Below, in pieces: positions 53,040-63,944 of a DNA stretch of 64,000 bases (position 1 is its first letter; every line of letters starts with the position of its first letter). A program made the translations under genes and the position numbers. Source of the DNA: Fagopyrum homotropicum (Eukaryota; Streptophyta; Magnoliopsida; Caryophyllales; Polygonaceae). The notes beneath the pieces are model-generated. The model was not told the DNA's origin. It did not search any database and saw only the letters and a program-made list of their open reading frames with translations. Location: assembly GCA_033239125.1 (NCBI GenBank), contig BSWB01000006.1, positions 117,350,242-117,414,241 of the forward strand. Reading direction: 5' to 3'.

Positions 53040-53474
53040 CTATCCCCAGTCTAACACACAGGTTCTCAACATGTCCTCGAGAGTCTGGATGGTCCGCTCG
53101 GACTGACCAACGGTCTGAGGATGATAAGCTGTCGTAAATTGTAGACTCGTACCTAGGGCGGCATGAACTTGCTGCCAAAACCTCGAAGTTAACCGTCCGT
53201 CTCTGTCAGAGACAATGGTCCTAGGTACCCCATGAAGTCTAACTATCTGTCTCGTGAACTTCTTTGCCAATCGACTTACCGGCCACGTTTCCTTGATCGG
53301 AATGAAACGTGCGGTCTTCGTCAATCGATCTACTATCACCCAGATAGCATGAAAGCCTCGACTCGGCCTTAAACCGGTGATGAAATTCATAGAGATATCC
53401 TCCCACTTCCACTGAGGAACGGGAAGTGGGTGTAGCTCACCTCCTGGTCTGTGATGCTTGATCTTGACCTGCTG
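53040..53474 (-). pseudogene. T3 integrase core
   Basis: MNFITGLRPSRGFHAIWVIVDRLTKTARFIP, then the second acidic residue in IVSDRDGRLTSRFW and TAYHPQTVGQSERTIQTLEDMLR with the catalytic Glu replaced or shifted to SE. The first catalytic Asp position reads N (MNFITG where MDF is usual). Stops at 53040 (TAG) and before 53390; same frame as its neighbours. Confidence 0.83.
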
Positions 53475-54022
53475 TTAGGTTGCACACTGAGCTACATATC
53501 TCGTGATGTCTGTCTTCAGACCTCCCCACCAGAAAGAGCGTATGATATTTTGATACATCTTACTCGCACTAGGGTGTACTGAGTAAGGTGACGAGTGAGC
53601 CTCCTGAAGGATCCTCTGTCTCAACTCTCGATATGAAGGTATACAAACACGCTCCTCACGTCTAAGATCTCCATCAGCACCAACTGCAAACTTCGGTGTC
53701 ACTCCTCAAGACATCAGGTCTCGGATTTGTGTCAGAGCTGGGCAACTCTCCTTCTTCTGTCGGATTTCGGCCAACCGATCAGGCATTACCTCCAAGGTGG
53801 ACAACTGGCTGTCGGGATTCGGAAAGTGGAATCCATCTCTAGCCACGCAAGATCTCGTTGTAACTATGGATGAGCTGTCAACCTAGAAATCGCCATCTCT
53901 CGGGGAGTCTTCCTGCTAAGGGCATCTGCTACCACATTAGCTTTCCCCGGGTGGTATGAGATCTCAAGATCAAAATCCTTGATCAACTCCAACCATCTGC
54001 GCTGACGGTTATTCAACTCCCG
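53475..54022 (-). pseudogene. T3 connection and integrase zinc finger
   Basis: RKMTPKFAVGADGDLRREERVCIPSYRELRQRILQEAH, then HSSPYSVHPSASKMYQ and WWGGLKTDITRYVAQCAT followed by TAA where T1 has CQQ. The frame is open for 53475-53702; the upstream part (53703-54022) has stops. Confidence 0.8.
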
Positions 54023-54515
54023 TTAAGTGAATATATACTTCAGACTCTTCTGATCGGTGAATATCTGACACTTAGCTCCGTACAAATAATGCCTCCAAAT
54101 CTTTAGAGTGTGAACCACAACAGCTAATTCCAAGTCATGGATAGGGTAATTCTCCTCGTACGTCTTGAGTTGTCTAGACGGGTAAGCAATCACCTTACCT
54201 CTCTGCATCAGAGCACATCCCAAGCCCAACTTGGATGTGTCGTTGTAAACCACGAAATCCTCAATGCCTTCTGGTTGAGCTAGAATGGGAGCAGAGGTCA
54301 ACCTCTTTAGCTTCTCGAAGTTCTGCAGGCATGGCTCGGACCATATGAACCTCGTAGACTTCCGCAACAAGGAAGTGAGCGGTCGGGCGACAACAGAAAA
54401 GCCCTCCACAAAACGCCGGTAGTAGCCCGACAATCCTAAGAAGCTGCGGACCTCCTTGACATTCTTAGGTGGTGGCCAAGATGCTATTGACTCGATCTTT
54501 GCTGGATCTACCTTG
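54023..54515 (-). pseudogene. T3 RNase H and end of RT, truncated by rearrangement
   Basis: SGYYRRFVEGFSVVARPLTSLL, VVYNDTSKLGLGCALMQRGKVIAY, HDLELAVVVHTLKIWRHYLYG and FTDQKSLKYIFT. It shows the segment that T1 copy 2 has lost. The first RNase H acid reads N (YND where YSD is typical) and the third TDQ for TDH. The RT is cut at 54515 by the junction with A3. Confidence 0.83.
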
Positions 54516-55590
54516 GAAGAAGTTCTTTAAGGATATCCGGGAATACTTTTGGAATGAGCCTCTCGTCTTTAAGAGAGGTCCGGATGGCATCATTCGGCGA
54601 TGTGTGCCGGAAGATGAGATGCAAAGTGTCATCCGCCATTGTCATTCACTACCTTGTGGAGGACACGCTAGTTCGAACAAGACTAGCGCAAAGGTATTGC
54701 AATCTGGATTCTTTTGGCCTACTTTATTTAGAGATGTGCAATCCTTTGTTTCTTGTTGCGATGCTTGTCAAAGAACAGGCAATATCTCTAGGAGGAATGA
54801 GATGCCCCTCAACAACATCCAAGAGGTGGAGATTTTCGATGTTTGGGGAGTAGATTTTATGGGACCGTTCCCATCCTCTTGTGGAAACCAATACATACTA
54901 TTGGCGGTAGATTACGTTTCTAGATGGGTGGAAGCAATTGCCTCTCCCACCAATGATGCCATGGTGGTGGTTAAGTTCTTCAACAAGACCATTTTTCCTC
55001 GATTTGGGACGCCAAGGACTATCATTAGTGATGGAGGTTCTCACTTCATTGCCCGGCAGTTTGAAGCTCTTCTATCTAAGTATGGGGTTACTCACAAGAT
55101 CGCTACCCCTTATCATCCACAAACAAGTCGACAAGTTGAGATCTCAAATAGGGAGATCAAAGGAATCTTAGAGAAGACGGTTTCAAGGACCAGGAAGGAT
55201 TGGTCTTTGAAGCTTGACGATGCATTGTGGGCGTACCGGACTGCGTACAAGACACCCATAGGAACCACACCATACAACCTTGTGTATGGGAAGTCTTGTC
55301 ACTTGCCGGTAGAGTTGGAGCACAAGGCGTTTTGGGCTATTAAGTGGTTGAATTTCAGCATGAAGGAAGCGGGAGAGAAGCGTCTCCTAGACCTTAATGA
55401 GCTGGACGAACTCCGCTTGAACGCTTATGAAAACGCCAAGATCTATAAGGAGAGAGCAAAGCGTTGGCATGATAAGCATATCAATCCAAAGGACTTCAAA
55501 GAAGGAGATCAAGTTCTCCTCTTCAATTCAAGGCTTCGTCTCTTTCCACGTAAGCTCAAATCCCGTTGGACTGGACCGGACCTTTTCTAA
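54516..55590 (+). pseudogene. A3 unit 1 integrase
   Basis: Starts inside the connection (KKFFKDIREYFWNEP) at the T3 junction. HHCC half (VIRHCHSLPCGGHAS ... CCDACQRTGN), D in GVDFMGP, D in IISDGG and E in RQVEISN are present. HPQTSRQVE differs from HPQRSGQVE in units 2 and 3. It stops early (RWTGPDLF) because of a 5-bp insertion, TGGAC, near 55570. The 5' part of the unit is lost. Confidence 0.88.
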
Positions 55591-56070
55591 TTAAGCGTAT
55601 TTTCCCCCATGGTGCAGTTGAAGTATGAGGTGAAGCGGGCGGAAGCTTTAAGGTGAACGGCCAACGACTCAAGAAGTATACGCCGGAACTCCAAGCTGAA
55701 GAGTTCGCGCCTACCGCACTCGAATAAGTGCGAGATTGGTCTAGCTACGGACCTTAAACAAAGCGCTTCTTGGGAGGCAACCCAAGGTATTGCATTTTTG
55801 TTCTTGTTTTCGATTCATAGTTTAGCTTAGTTTAGACGTTTTTGCTTTATTTTGCCTTCGATTCCTTCCGGTATGTTCGTGTTTTTGGATGTAGGAACGA
55901 TGGAAAAGAGGAAGGGAAGGATAATGTTGAAGAAAAGTGACGAAACTTGGACTTTGGAGCATTACAGAGGGTTCCACGGCCTAAACCACGGTCGTGACAG
56001 CTACAACAACCGTAATTTCCAAAAGCCTTTGAAAAATCACCAAAACCACAGTTCCGTACATTTCCACGCT
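55591..56070 (+). other. A3 unit 1 post-pol spacer and tandem junction
   Basis: Remainder of the integrase tail in a shifted frame (ending at a stop near 55726, with TGG changed to TGA near 55627), then the post-pol block at 55761 and a CCACGG motif cluster (55974-56066: CCACGGCCTAAACCACGG, CCACGG, TTCCACGC). The spacer then runs straight into the protease at about 56070. Confidence 0.8.
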
Positions 56071-57262
56071 ATGTGACTTGGGAGCAAGTGTGAGCATCAT
56101 ACCACTTGCATTGTGTAGGAAGATCGGTTTAGGCGACCCTAAACCGGTGAAGATGACGTTGTACATGGCGGATCGATCCATCACTCGCCCCGTCGGTATT
56201 GTAGAAGACGTCCCAGTCAAGCTAGGTAAATTCTTTGTTCCCATTGAATTTGTCGTGCTTGACATTCCTGCAGATAGTCCGGTCCCGATCATACTCGGAA
56301 GACCGTTTCTTGCAACATCCGGCTGCATAGTCGATTGCAAGAATGCTAGACTCGCCTTTGACATAGGAGAAGAGAAGGTAGAGTTCGTTCTTTCCACTCT
56401 AGTGAAGGAGCCAATCTTTGATGAGGATATATTCAATATCCAAGATGAAGAAGGGTTGTCTAGAGAGGAGGTAAGTGCTATTCTCTTCAAAGATCCTTTG
56501 CAAAAGGTCATTACTATGAGTCTAACGAATGTAGGGGAAGAAGAGGAATGCAATGAGGCAATTGAAGCCCTAGATGCACAAGAAGAGATAGGTGAAGTGG
56601 AGTTTGAAAAACTCCACGATGAGGCAGAAAATGTGATAATCCACGGCCATACACTATATTCCACGGCCGTGGATCTCACAACCCAAAGCGTGGCTCACTC
56701 TAGGGGGTTACACGGTCGTGGAGAAGGCAGAGCAACCGTGACCACCTTCCACGCCCTAAACCACGGCCGTGGAGGACATGGGGAAACCGTAATTTTGGGC
56801 ATGGAAAGGGGTGATCGAGACACTTCTTCAACTTCTTCCAATTCTTCCCCCACACATTCAACACCCTTAGAAACTTCTAAGGAGACATCGGATGCTCCTC
56901 AAGGATCGTTGGAAGCTCCGAAAGCAATGGAACTAAAGCCGCTTCCTACTCATCTAAGGTACGCTTTTCTAGGACCTAATTCTACCTTTCTGGTTATTGT
57001 TAGTTCCGATTTAAGCATAGATGAACATAATGAACTCATGGTTGTCCTTAGGAAACATAGAAAAGCTTTAGGATATACTATTGAGGATTTAGTAGGACTT
57101 AAACCCTCCCTATGCATGCATAAGATACTAATGGAGGAAGATTTTAGAACTTCAAGACAACCTCAAAGGCGGTTAAATCCGACCATGAAGGAGGTTGTCA
57201 AGAAGGAAATTCTTAAACTTCTTGATGCAGGTATCATCTACCCTATCTCCGATAGTAAGTGA
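56071..57262 (+). CDS. A3 unit 2 protease (C-terminal half), linker and start of RT
   Basis: Open from the junction; reads DLGASVSIIPLALCRKIG (active site at the very start), IILGRPFLATSG, then the linker. The linker (56630-56800) encodes HGRG repeats from CCACGGCCGTGG motifs (56661-56672 and 56761-56772). Then ELKPLPTHLRYAFLG and RRLNPTMKEVVKKEIL. It stops at TGA 57260-57262, where A1 and A2 have Trp in KWVSP; unit 3 has the same stop, so it predates the duplication. No proper start codon exists; the N-terminal protease half and gag are missing. Confidence 0.85.
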
Positions 57263-59701
57263 GTGAGTCCGGTTCAAGTAGTTCCGAAGAAGGGAGGATT
57301 GACGGTCATCACCAACAAGAACAACGAACTCATTCCTACCCGAACCATAACGGGATGGCGGATGTGCATTGACTACCGCAAGCTTAACAACACAACGAGG
57401 AAGGATCACTTCCCACTACCCTTCATCGACCAAATGCTTGAAAGGTTAGCACAACATTCACATTTTTGCTATATTGATGGTTATAGTGGTTTCTTTCAGA
57501 TCCCGATACACCCGGATGATCAGGAGAAGACCACATTCACGTGCCCCTTGGTTACGTTCGCTTATAGGAGAATGCCGTTCGGGCTTTGCAATGCCCCAGC
57601 CACCTTTCAAAGGTGCATGATGGCCATCTTCTCCGAATACATTGAGGAAATCATGGAAGTCTTCATGGATGACTTCTCCGTATACGGTTCCTCTTTTCAC
57701 AATTGTCTTTCTAACCTTGCTCTTGTTTTACAAAGGTGTGAAGACACTAACCTAGTTCTTAATTGGGAGAAGTGTCAATTCATGGTTAAGGAAGGAATTG
57801 TTTTAGGACACCTAATCTCTAGTAGAGGGATAGAGGTGGATAAGGTTAAGATAGAGACCATAGAAAAGCTTCCTCCCCCAACTTCGGTGAAAGGGATAAG
57901 AAGTTTTCTAGGACATGCTGGATTCTATAGACGCTTCATTAAAGACTTTCCTAAAATATCAAAACCGCTTACTAATCTATTGATGAAGGATGCAGTTTTT
58001 GAGTTTTCGCAGGAATGTTTGGATGCGTTTAACACCATTCGGCAAGCTCTAATTTCAGCACACATTATCCAACCTCCAGATTGGACTCTTCCCTTTGAGG
58101 TTATGTGCGATGCTAGTGATGTAGCTATAGGAGCTGTTCTTGGACAACGGAAAGAAGGACGAACCCATGCCATATACTATGCTAGCAAGACGCTAGATGA
58201 AGCGCAGCTCAATTACGCCACTACCAAAAAAGAGTTTTTAGCCATTGTCTATGTTATTGACAAGTTTCGCTCTTATCTTGTAGGTGCAAAGGTGATTGTC
58301 TACACGGATCATGCTGCGATCCGGTACCTCCTTGCGAAGAAAGATGCGAAGCCAAGGCTAATTAGATGGATTCTTCTCCTACAAGAATTCGATCTAGAGA
58401 TCCGCGACAAGAAAGGTTCAGAAAATTCTGTTGCGGATCATTTGAGTCGCCTAACACATCTAGAGGACGACCATCTACCCATCGATGACTCCTTCCCGGA
58501 CGAACACCTACACATTATAGAGGAGTGCATCGATGTGATCTCCAAAGGTAACGAACCATGGTTTGCTGATTTTGTTAACTATTTGGTTTGTCAGGAGATA
58601 CCGCCCGGATTATCCTACGCACAAAGGAAGAAGTTCTTTAAGGATGTCCGGGAATACTTTTGGAACGAGCCTCTCGTCTTTAAGAGAGGTCCGGATGGCA
58701 TCATTCGGCGATGTGTGCCGGAAGATGAGATGCAAAGTGTCATCCGCCATTGTCATTCACTACCTTGTGGAGGACACGCTAGTTCGAACAAGACTAGCGC
58801 AAAGGTATTGCAATCTGGATTCTTTTGGCCTACTTTATTTAGAGATGTGCAATCCTTTGTTTCTTGCTGCGATGCTTGTCAAAGAACAGGCAATATCTCT
58901 AGGAGGAATGAGATGCCCCTCAACAACATCCAAGAGGTGGAGATTTTCAATGTTTGGGGAGTAGATTTTATGGGACCGTTCCCATCCTCTTGTGGAAACC
59001 AATACATACTATTGGCGGTAGATTACGTTTCTAGATGGGTGGAAGCAATTGCCTCTCCCACCAATGATGCCATGGTGGTGGTTAAGTTCTTCAACAAGAC
59101 CATTTTTCCTCGATTTGGGACGCCAAGGACTATCATTAGTGATGGAGGTTCTCACTTCATTGCCCGGTGCTTTGAAGCTCTTCTATCTAAGTATGGGGTT
59201 ACTCACAAGATCGCTACCCCTTATCATCCACAAAGAAGTGGACAAGTTGAGATCTCAAATAGGGAGATCAAAGGAATCTTAGAGAATACGGTTTCAAGGA
59301 CCAGGAAGGATTGGTCTTTGAAGCTTGACGATGCATTGTGGGCGTACCGGACTGCGTACAAGACACCCATAGGAACCACACCATACAACCTTGTGTATGG
59401 GAAGTCTTGTCACTTGCCGGTAGAGTTGGAGCACAAGGCGTTTTGGGCTATTAAGTGGTTGAATTTCAGCATGAAGGAAGCGGGAGAGAAGCGTCTCCTA
59501 GACTTTAATGAGCTGGACGAACTCCGCTTGAACGCTTATGAAAACGCCAAGATCTATAAGGAGAGAGCAAAGCGTTGGCATGATAAGCATATCAATCCAA
59601 AGGACTTCAAAGAAGGAGATCAAGTTCTCCTCTTCAATTCAAGGCTTCGTCTCTTTCCACGTAAGCTCAAATCCCGTTGGACTGGACCGGACCTTTTCTA
59701 A
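57263..59701 (+). CDS. A3 unit 2 RT, RNase H and integrase
   Basis: About 812 open codons after the TGA, in the same frame. RT: CIDYRKL, YIDGYSGFFQI, PFGLCNAPATFQ, EVFMDDFSVYG. RNase H: CDASDVAIG, TTKKEFLAIV, YTDHAAIRY. Integrase: HHCC zinc finger, VDFMGP, ISDGG, GQVEIS with 35 residues between the second D and the E. It ends at RWTGPDLF because of the TGGAC insertion shared with unit 1; unit 3 lacks it and reads on. All catalytic residues are present, but expression would need readthrough of the TGA. Confidence 0.9.
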   Translation: MSPVQVVPKKGGLTVITNKNNELIPTRTITGWRMCIDYRKLNNTTRKDHFPLPFIDQMLERLAQHSHFCYIDGYSGFFQIPIHPDDQEKTTFTCPLVTFAYRRMPFGLCNAPATFQRCMMAIFSEYIEEIMEVFMDDFSVYGSSFHNCLSNLALVLQRCEDTNLVLNWEKCQFMVKEGIVLGHLISSRGIEVDKVKIETIEKLPPPTSVKGIRSFLGHAGFYRRFIKDFPKISKPLTNLLMKDAVFEFSQECLDAFNTIRQALISAHIIQPPDWTLPFEVMCDASDVAIGAVLGQRKEGRTHAIYYASKTLDEAQLNYATTKKEFLAIVYVIDKFRSYLVGAKVIVYTDHAAIRYLLAKKDAKPRLIRWILLLQEFDLEIRDKKGSENSVADHLSRLTHLEDDHLPIDDSFPDEHLHIIEECIDVISKGNEPWFADFVNYLVCQEIPPGLSYAQRKKFFKDVREYFWNEPLVFKRGPDGIIRRCVPEDEMQSVIRHCHSLPCGGHASSNKTSAKVLQSGFFWPTLFRDVQSFVSCCDACQRTGNISRRNEMPLNNIQEVEIFNVWGVDFMGPFPSSCGNQYILLAVDYVSRWVEAIASPTNDAMVVVKFFNKTIFPRFGTPRTIISDGGSHFIARCFEALLSKYGVTHKIATPYHPQRSGQVEISNREIKGILENTVSRTRKDWSLKLDDALWAYRTAYKTPIGTTPYNLVYGKSCHLPVELEHKAFWAIKWLNFSMKEAGEKRLLDFNELDELRLNAYENAKIYKERAKRWHDKHINPKDFKEGDQVLLFNSRLRLFPRKLKSRWTGPDLF

Positions 59702-60181
59702 TTAAGCGTATTTTCCCCCATGGTGCAGTTGAAGTATGAGGTGAAGCGGGCGGAAGCTTTAAGGTGAACGGCCAACGACTCAAGAAGTATACGCCGGAAC
59801 TCCAAGCTGAAGAGTTCGCGCCTACCGCACTCGAATAAGTGCGAGATTGGTCTAGCTACGGACCTTAAACAAAGCGCTTCTTGGGAGGCAACCCAAGGTA
59901 TTGCATTTTTGTTCTTGTTTTCGATTCATAGTTTAGCTTAGTTTAGACGTTTTTGCTTTATTTTGCCTTCGATTCCTTCCGGTATGTTCGTGTTTTTGGA
60001 TGTAGGAACGATGGAAAAGGGGAAGGGAAGGATAATGTTGAAGAAAAGTGACGAAACTTGGACTTTGGAGCATTACAGAGGGTTCCACGGCCTAAACCAC
60101 GGTCGTGACAGCTACAACAACCGTAATTTCCAAAAGCCTTTGAAAAATCACCAAAACCACGGTTCCGTACATTTCCACGCT
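59702..60181 (+). other. A3 unit 2 post-pol spacer and second tandem junction
   Basis: Almost identical to 55591-56070: shifted integrase tail, post-pol block at 59872-59894, CCACGG cluster at 60085-60177, then the protease. One useful difference: AACCACGGTTCCG here, AACCACAGTTCCG in unit 1. Confidence 0.85.
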
Positions 60182-61373
60182 ATGTGACTTGGGAGCAAGT
60201 GTGAGCATCATACCACTTGCATTGTGTAGGAAGATCGGTTTAGGCAACCCTAAACCGGTAAAGATGACGTTGTACATGGCGGATCGATCCATCACTCGCC
60301 CCGTCGGTATTGTAGAAGACGTCCCAGTCAAGCTAGGTAAATTCTTTGTTCCCATTGACTTTGTCGTGCTTGACATTCCTGCAGATAGTCCGGTCCCGAT
60401 CATACTCGGAAGACCGTTTCTTGCAACATCCGGCTGCATAGTCGATTGCAAGAATGCTAGACTCGCCTTTGACATAGGAGAAGAGAAGGTAGAGTTCGTT
60501 CTTTCCACTCTAGTGAAGGAGCCAATCTTTGATGAGGATATATTCAATATCCAAGATGAAGAAGGGTTGTCTAGAGAGGAGGTAAGTGCTATTCTCTTCA
60601 AAGATCCTTTGCAAAAGGTCATTACTATGAGTCTAACGAATGTAGGGGAAGAAGAGGAATGCAATGAGGCAATTGAATCCTTAGAAGCACAAGAAGAGAT
60701 AGGTGAAGTGGAGTTTGAAAAACTCCACGATGATGCAGAAAATGTGAGAATCCACGGCCATACACTATATTCCACGGCCGTGGATCTCACAACCCAAAGC
60801 GTGGCTCACTCCAGGGGGTTACACGGTCGTGGAGAAGGCAGAGCAACCGTGACCACCTTCCACGCCCTAAACCACGGCCGTGGAGGACATGGGGAAACCG
60901 TAATTTTGGGCATGGAAAGGGGTGATCGAGACACTTCTTCAACTTCTTCCAATTCTTCCCCCACACATTCAACACCCTTAGAAACTTCTAAGGAGACATC
61001 GGATGCTCCTCAAGGATCGTTGGAAGCTCCGAAAGCAATGGAACTAAAGCCGCTTCCTACTCATCTAAGGTACGCTTTTCTAGGACCTAATTCTACCTTT
61101 CCGGTTATTGTTAGTTCCGATTTAAGCATAGATGAACATAATGAACTCATGGTTGTCCTTAGGAAACATAGAAAAGCTTTAGGATATACTATTGAGGATT
61201 TAGTAGGAATTAAACCCTCCCTATGCATGCATAAGATACTAATGGAGGAAGATTTTAGAACTTCAAGACAACCTCAAAGGCGGTTAAATCCGACCATGAA
61301 GGAGGTTGTCAAGAAGGAAATTCTTAAACTTCTTGATGCAGGTATCATCTACCCTATCTCCGATAGTAAGTGA
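60182..61373 (+). CDS. A3 unit 3 protease (C-terminal half), linker and start of RT
   Basis: As unit 2, with small changes (KIGLGNPKPVK, FVPIDFVVLD, EAIESLEAQ). Linker motifs CCACGGCCGTGG at 60772-60783 and 60872-60883. It ends at the same TGA (61371-61373). Confidence 0.85.
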
Positions 61374-63944
61374 ATGAGTCCGGTTCAAGTAGTTCCGAAG
61401 AAGGGAGGATTGACGGTCATCACCAACAAGAACAACGAACTCATTCCAACCCGAACCGTAACGGGATGGCGGATGTGCATTGACTACCCCAAGCTTAACA
61501 ACACAATGAGGAAGGATCACTTCCCACTACCCTTCATCGACCAAATGCTTGAAAGGTTAGCACAACATTCACATTTTTGCTATATTGATGGTTATAGTGG
61601 TTTCTTTCAGATCCCGATACACCCGGATGATCAGGAGAAGACCACATTCACGTGCCCATTGGTTACGTTCGCTTATAGGAGAATGCCGTTCGGGCTTTGC
61701 AATGCCCCAGCCACCTTTCAAAGGTGCATGATGGCCATCTTCTCCGAATACATTGAGGAAATCATGGAAGTCTTCATGGATGACTTCTCCGTATACGGTT
61801 CCTCTTTTCACAATTGTCTTTCTAACCTTGCTCTTGTTTTACAAAGGTGTGAAGACACTAACCTAGTTCTTAATTGGGAGAAGTGTCAATTCATGGTTAA
61901 GGAAGGAATTGTTTTAGGACACCTAATCTCTAGTAGAGGGATAGAGGTGGATAAGGTTAAGATAGAGACCATAGAAAAGCTTCCTCCCCCAACTTCGGTG
62001 AAAGGGATAAGAAGTTTTCTAGGACATGCTGGATTCTATAGACGCTTCATTAAAGACTTTTCTAAAATATCAAAACCGCTCACTAATCTATTGATGAAAG
62101 ATGCAGTTTTTGAGTTTTCGCAGGAATGTTTGGATGCGTTTAACACCATTCGACAAGCTCTAATTTCAGCACACATTATCCAACCTCCAGATTGGACTCT
62201 TCCCTTTGAGGTTATGTGCGATGCTAGTGATGTAGCTATAGGAGCTATTCTTGGACAACGGAAAGAAGGGCGAACCCATGCCATATACTATGCTAGCAAG
62301 ACGCTAGATGAAGCGCAGCTCAATTACGCCACTACCAAAAAAGAGTTTTTAGCCATTGTCTATGTTATTGACAAGTTTCGCTCTTATCTTGTAGGTGCAA
62401 TGGTGATTGTCTACACGGATCATGCTGCGATCCGGTACCTCCTTGCGAAGAAAGATGCGAAGCCAAGGCTAATTAGATGGATTCTTCTCCTACAAGAATT
62501 CGATCTAGAGATCCGCGACAAGAAAGGTTCAGAAAATTCTATTGCGGATCATTTGAGTCGCCTAACACATCTAGAGGACGACCATCTACCCATCGATGAC
62601 TCCTTCCCGGACGAACACCTACACATTATAGAGGAGTGCATCGATGTAATCTCCAAAGGTAACGAACCATGGTTTGCTGATTTTGTTAACTATTTGGTTT
62701 GTCAGGAGATACCGCCCGGATTATCCTACGCACAAAGGAAGAAGTTCTTTAAGGATGTCTGGGAATACTTTTGGAACGAGCCTCTCGTCTTTAAGAGAGG
62801 TCCGGATGGCATCATTCGGCGATGTGTGCCGGAAGATGAGATGCAAAGTGTCATCCGCCATTGTCATTCACTACCTTGTGGAGGACACGCTAGTTCGAAC
62901 AAGACTAGCGCAAAGGTATTGCAATCTGGATTCTTTTGGCCTACTTTATTTAGAGATGTGCAATCCTTTGTTTCTTGCTGCGATGCTTGTCAAAGAACAG
63001 GCAATATCTCTAGGAGGAATGAGATGCCCCTCAACAACATCCAAGAGGTGGAGATTTTCAATGTTTGGGGAGTAGATTTTATGGGACCGTTCCCATCCTC
63101 TTGTGGAAACCAATACATACTATTGGCGGTAGATTACGTTTCTAGATGGGTGGAAGCAATTGCCTCTCCCACCAATGATGCCATGGTGGTGGTTAAGTTC
63201 TTCAACAAGACCATTTTTCCTCGATTTGGGACGCCAAGGACTATCATTAGTGATGGAGGTTCTCACTTCATTGCCCGGTGCTTTGAAGCTCTTCTATCTA
63301 AGTATGGGGTTACTCACAAGATCGCTACCCCTTATCATCCACAAAGAAGTGGACAAGTTGAGATCTCAAATAGGGAGATCAAAGGAATCTTAGAGAATAC
63401 GGTTTCAAGGACCAGGAAGGATTGGTCTTTGAAGCTTGACGATGCATTGTGGGCGTACCGGACTGCGTACAAGACACCCATAGGAACCACACCATACAAC
63501 CTTGTGTATGGGAAGTCTTGTCACTTGCCGGTAGAGTTGGAGCACAAGGCGTTTTGGGCTATTAAGTGGTTGAATTTCAGCATGAAGGAAGCGGGAGAGA
63601 AGCGTCTCCTAGACCTTAATGAGCTGGACGAACTCCTCTTGAACGCTTATGAAAACGCCAAGATCTATAAGGAGAGAGCAAAGCGTTGGCATGATAAGAA
63701 TATCATTCCAAAGGACTTCAAAGAAGGAGATCAAGTTCTCCTCTTCAATTCAAGGCTTCGTCTCTTTCCAGGTAAGCTCAAATCCCGTTGGACCGGACCT
63801 TTTCTAATTAAGCGTATTTTCCCCCATGGTGCAGTTGAAGTATGGGGTGAAGCGGGCGGAAGCTTTAAGGTGAACGGCCAACGACTCAAGAAGTATACGC
63901 CGGAACTCCAAGCTGAAGAGTTCGCGCCTACCGCACTCGAATAA
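61374..63944 (+). CDS. A3 unit 3 RT, RNase H and integrase (complete C-terminus)
   Basis: 856 open codons. RT: CIDYPKL at residues 35-41 (R in other copies changed to P), YIDGYSGF 70-77, PFGLCNAPATFQ 105-116, catalytic FMDD 134-137. RNase H: D283, E324 and D349 in CDAS, KKEF and YTDH. Integrase: zinc finger about 495-539 (CCDACQ), catalytic D568, D627 and E663, then FLIKRIFPHGAVEVWG and FKVNGQRLKKYTPE at the end. No chromodomain, as expected for Athila. It is the best preserved pol in the window; the upstream TGA and missing gag make it non-autonomous. Confidence 0.9.
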   Translation: MSPVQVVPKKGGLTVITNKNNELIPTRTVTGWRMCIDYPKLNNTMRKDHFPLPFIDQMLERLAQHSHFCYIDGYSGFFQIPIHPDDQEKTTFTCPLVTFAYRRMPFGLCNAPATFQRCMMAIFSEYIEEIMEVFMDDFSVYGSSFHNCLSNLALVLQRCEDTNLVLNWEKCQFMVKEGIVLGHLISSRGIEVDKVKIETIEKLPPPTSVKGIRSFLGHAGFYRRFIKDFSKISKPLTNLLMKDAVFEFSQECLDAFNTIRQALISAHIIQPPDWTLPFEVMCDASDVAIGAILGQRKEGRTHAIYYASKTLDEAQLNYATTKKEFLAIVYVIDKFRSYLVGAMVIVYTDHAAIRYLLAKKDAKPRLIRWILLLQEFDLEIRDKKGSENSIADHLSRLTHLEDDHLPIDDSFPDEHLHIIEECIDVISKGNEPWFADFVNYLVCQEIPPGLSYAQRKKFFKDVWEYFWNEPLVFKRGPDGIIRRCVPEDEMQSVIRHCHSLPCGGHASSNKTSAKVLQSGFFWPTLFRDVQSFVSCCDACQRTGNISRRNEMPLNNIQEVEIFNVWGVDFMGPFPSSCGNQYILLAVDYVSRWVEAIASPTNDAMVVVKFFNKTIFPRFGTPRTIISDGGSHFIARCFEALLSKYGVTHKIATPYHPQRSGQVEISNREIKGILENTVSRTRKDWSLKLDDALWAYRTAYKTPIGTTPYNLVYGKSCHLPVELEHKAFWAIKWLNFSMKEAGEKRLLDLNELDELLLNAYENAKIYKERAKRWHDKNIIPKDFKEGDQVLLFNSRLRLFPGKLKSRWTGPFLIKRIFPHGAVEVWGEAGGSFKVNGQRLKKYTPELQAEEFAPTALE

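Larger units (their letters stand above)
50442..54515 (-). mobile_element. T3: truncated minus-strand chromovirus
   Basis: Reading right to left: end of RT, RNase H, integrase, chromodomain, polypurine tract, 3' LTR. The left end is a normal LTR end (TGTAACACCCC at 50442). The right end at 54515 is not: T3 stops in the RT-RNase H junction (VDPAKIES) and the A3 integrase starts on the other strand. The 5' LTR, gag, protease and most of RT are missing. Confidence 0.88.

Noticed and set aside
57260..57262. TGA shared by A3 units 2 and 3 as a recoding site
   Set aside because: It replaces a Trp of the conserved KWVSP segment present in A1 and A2 and is inherited through the duplication; no recoding context is evident.
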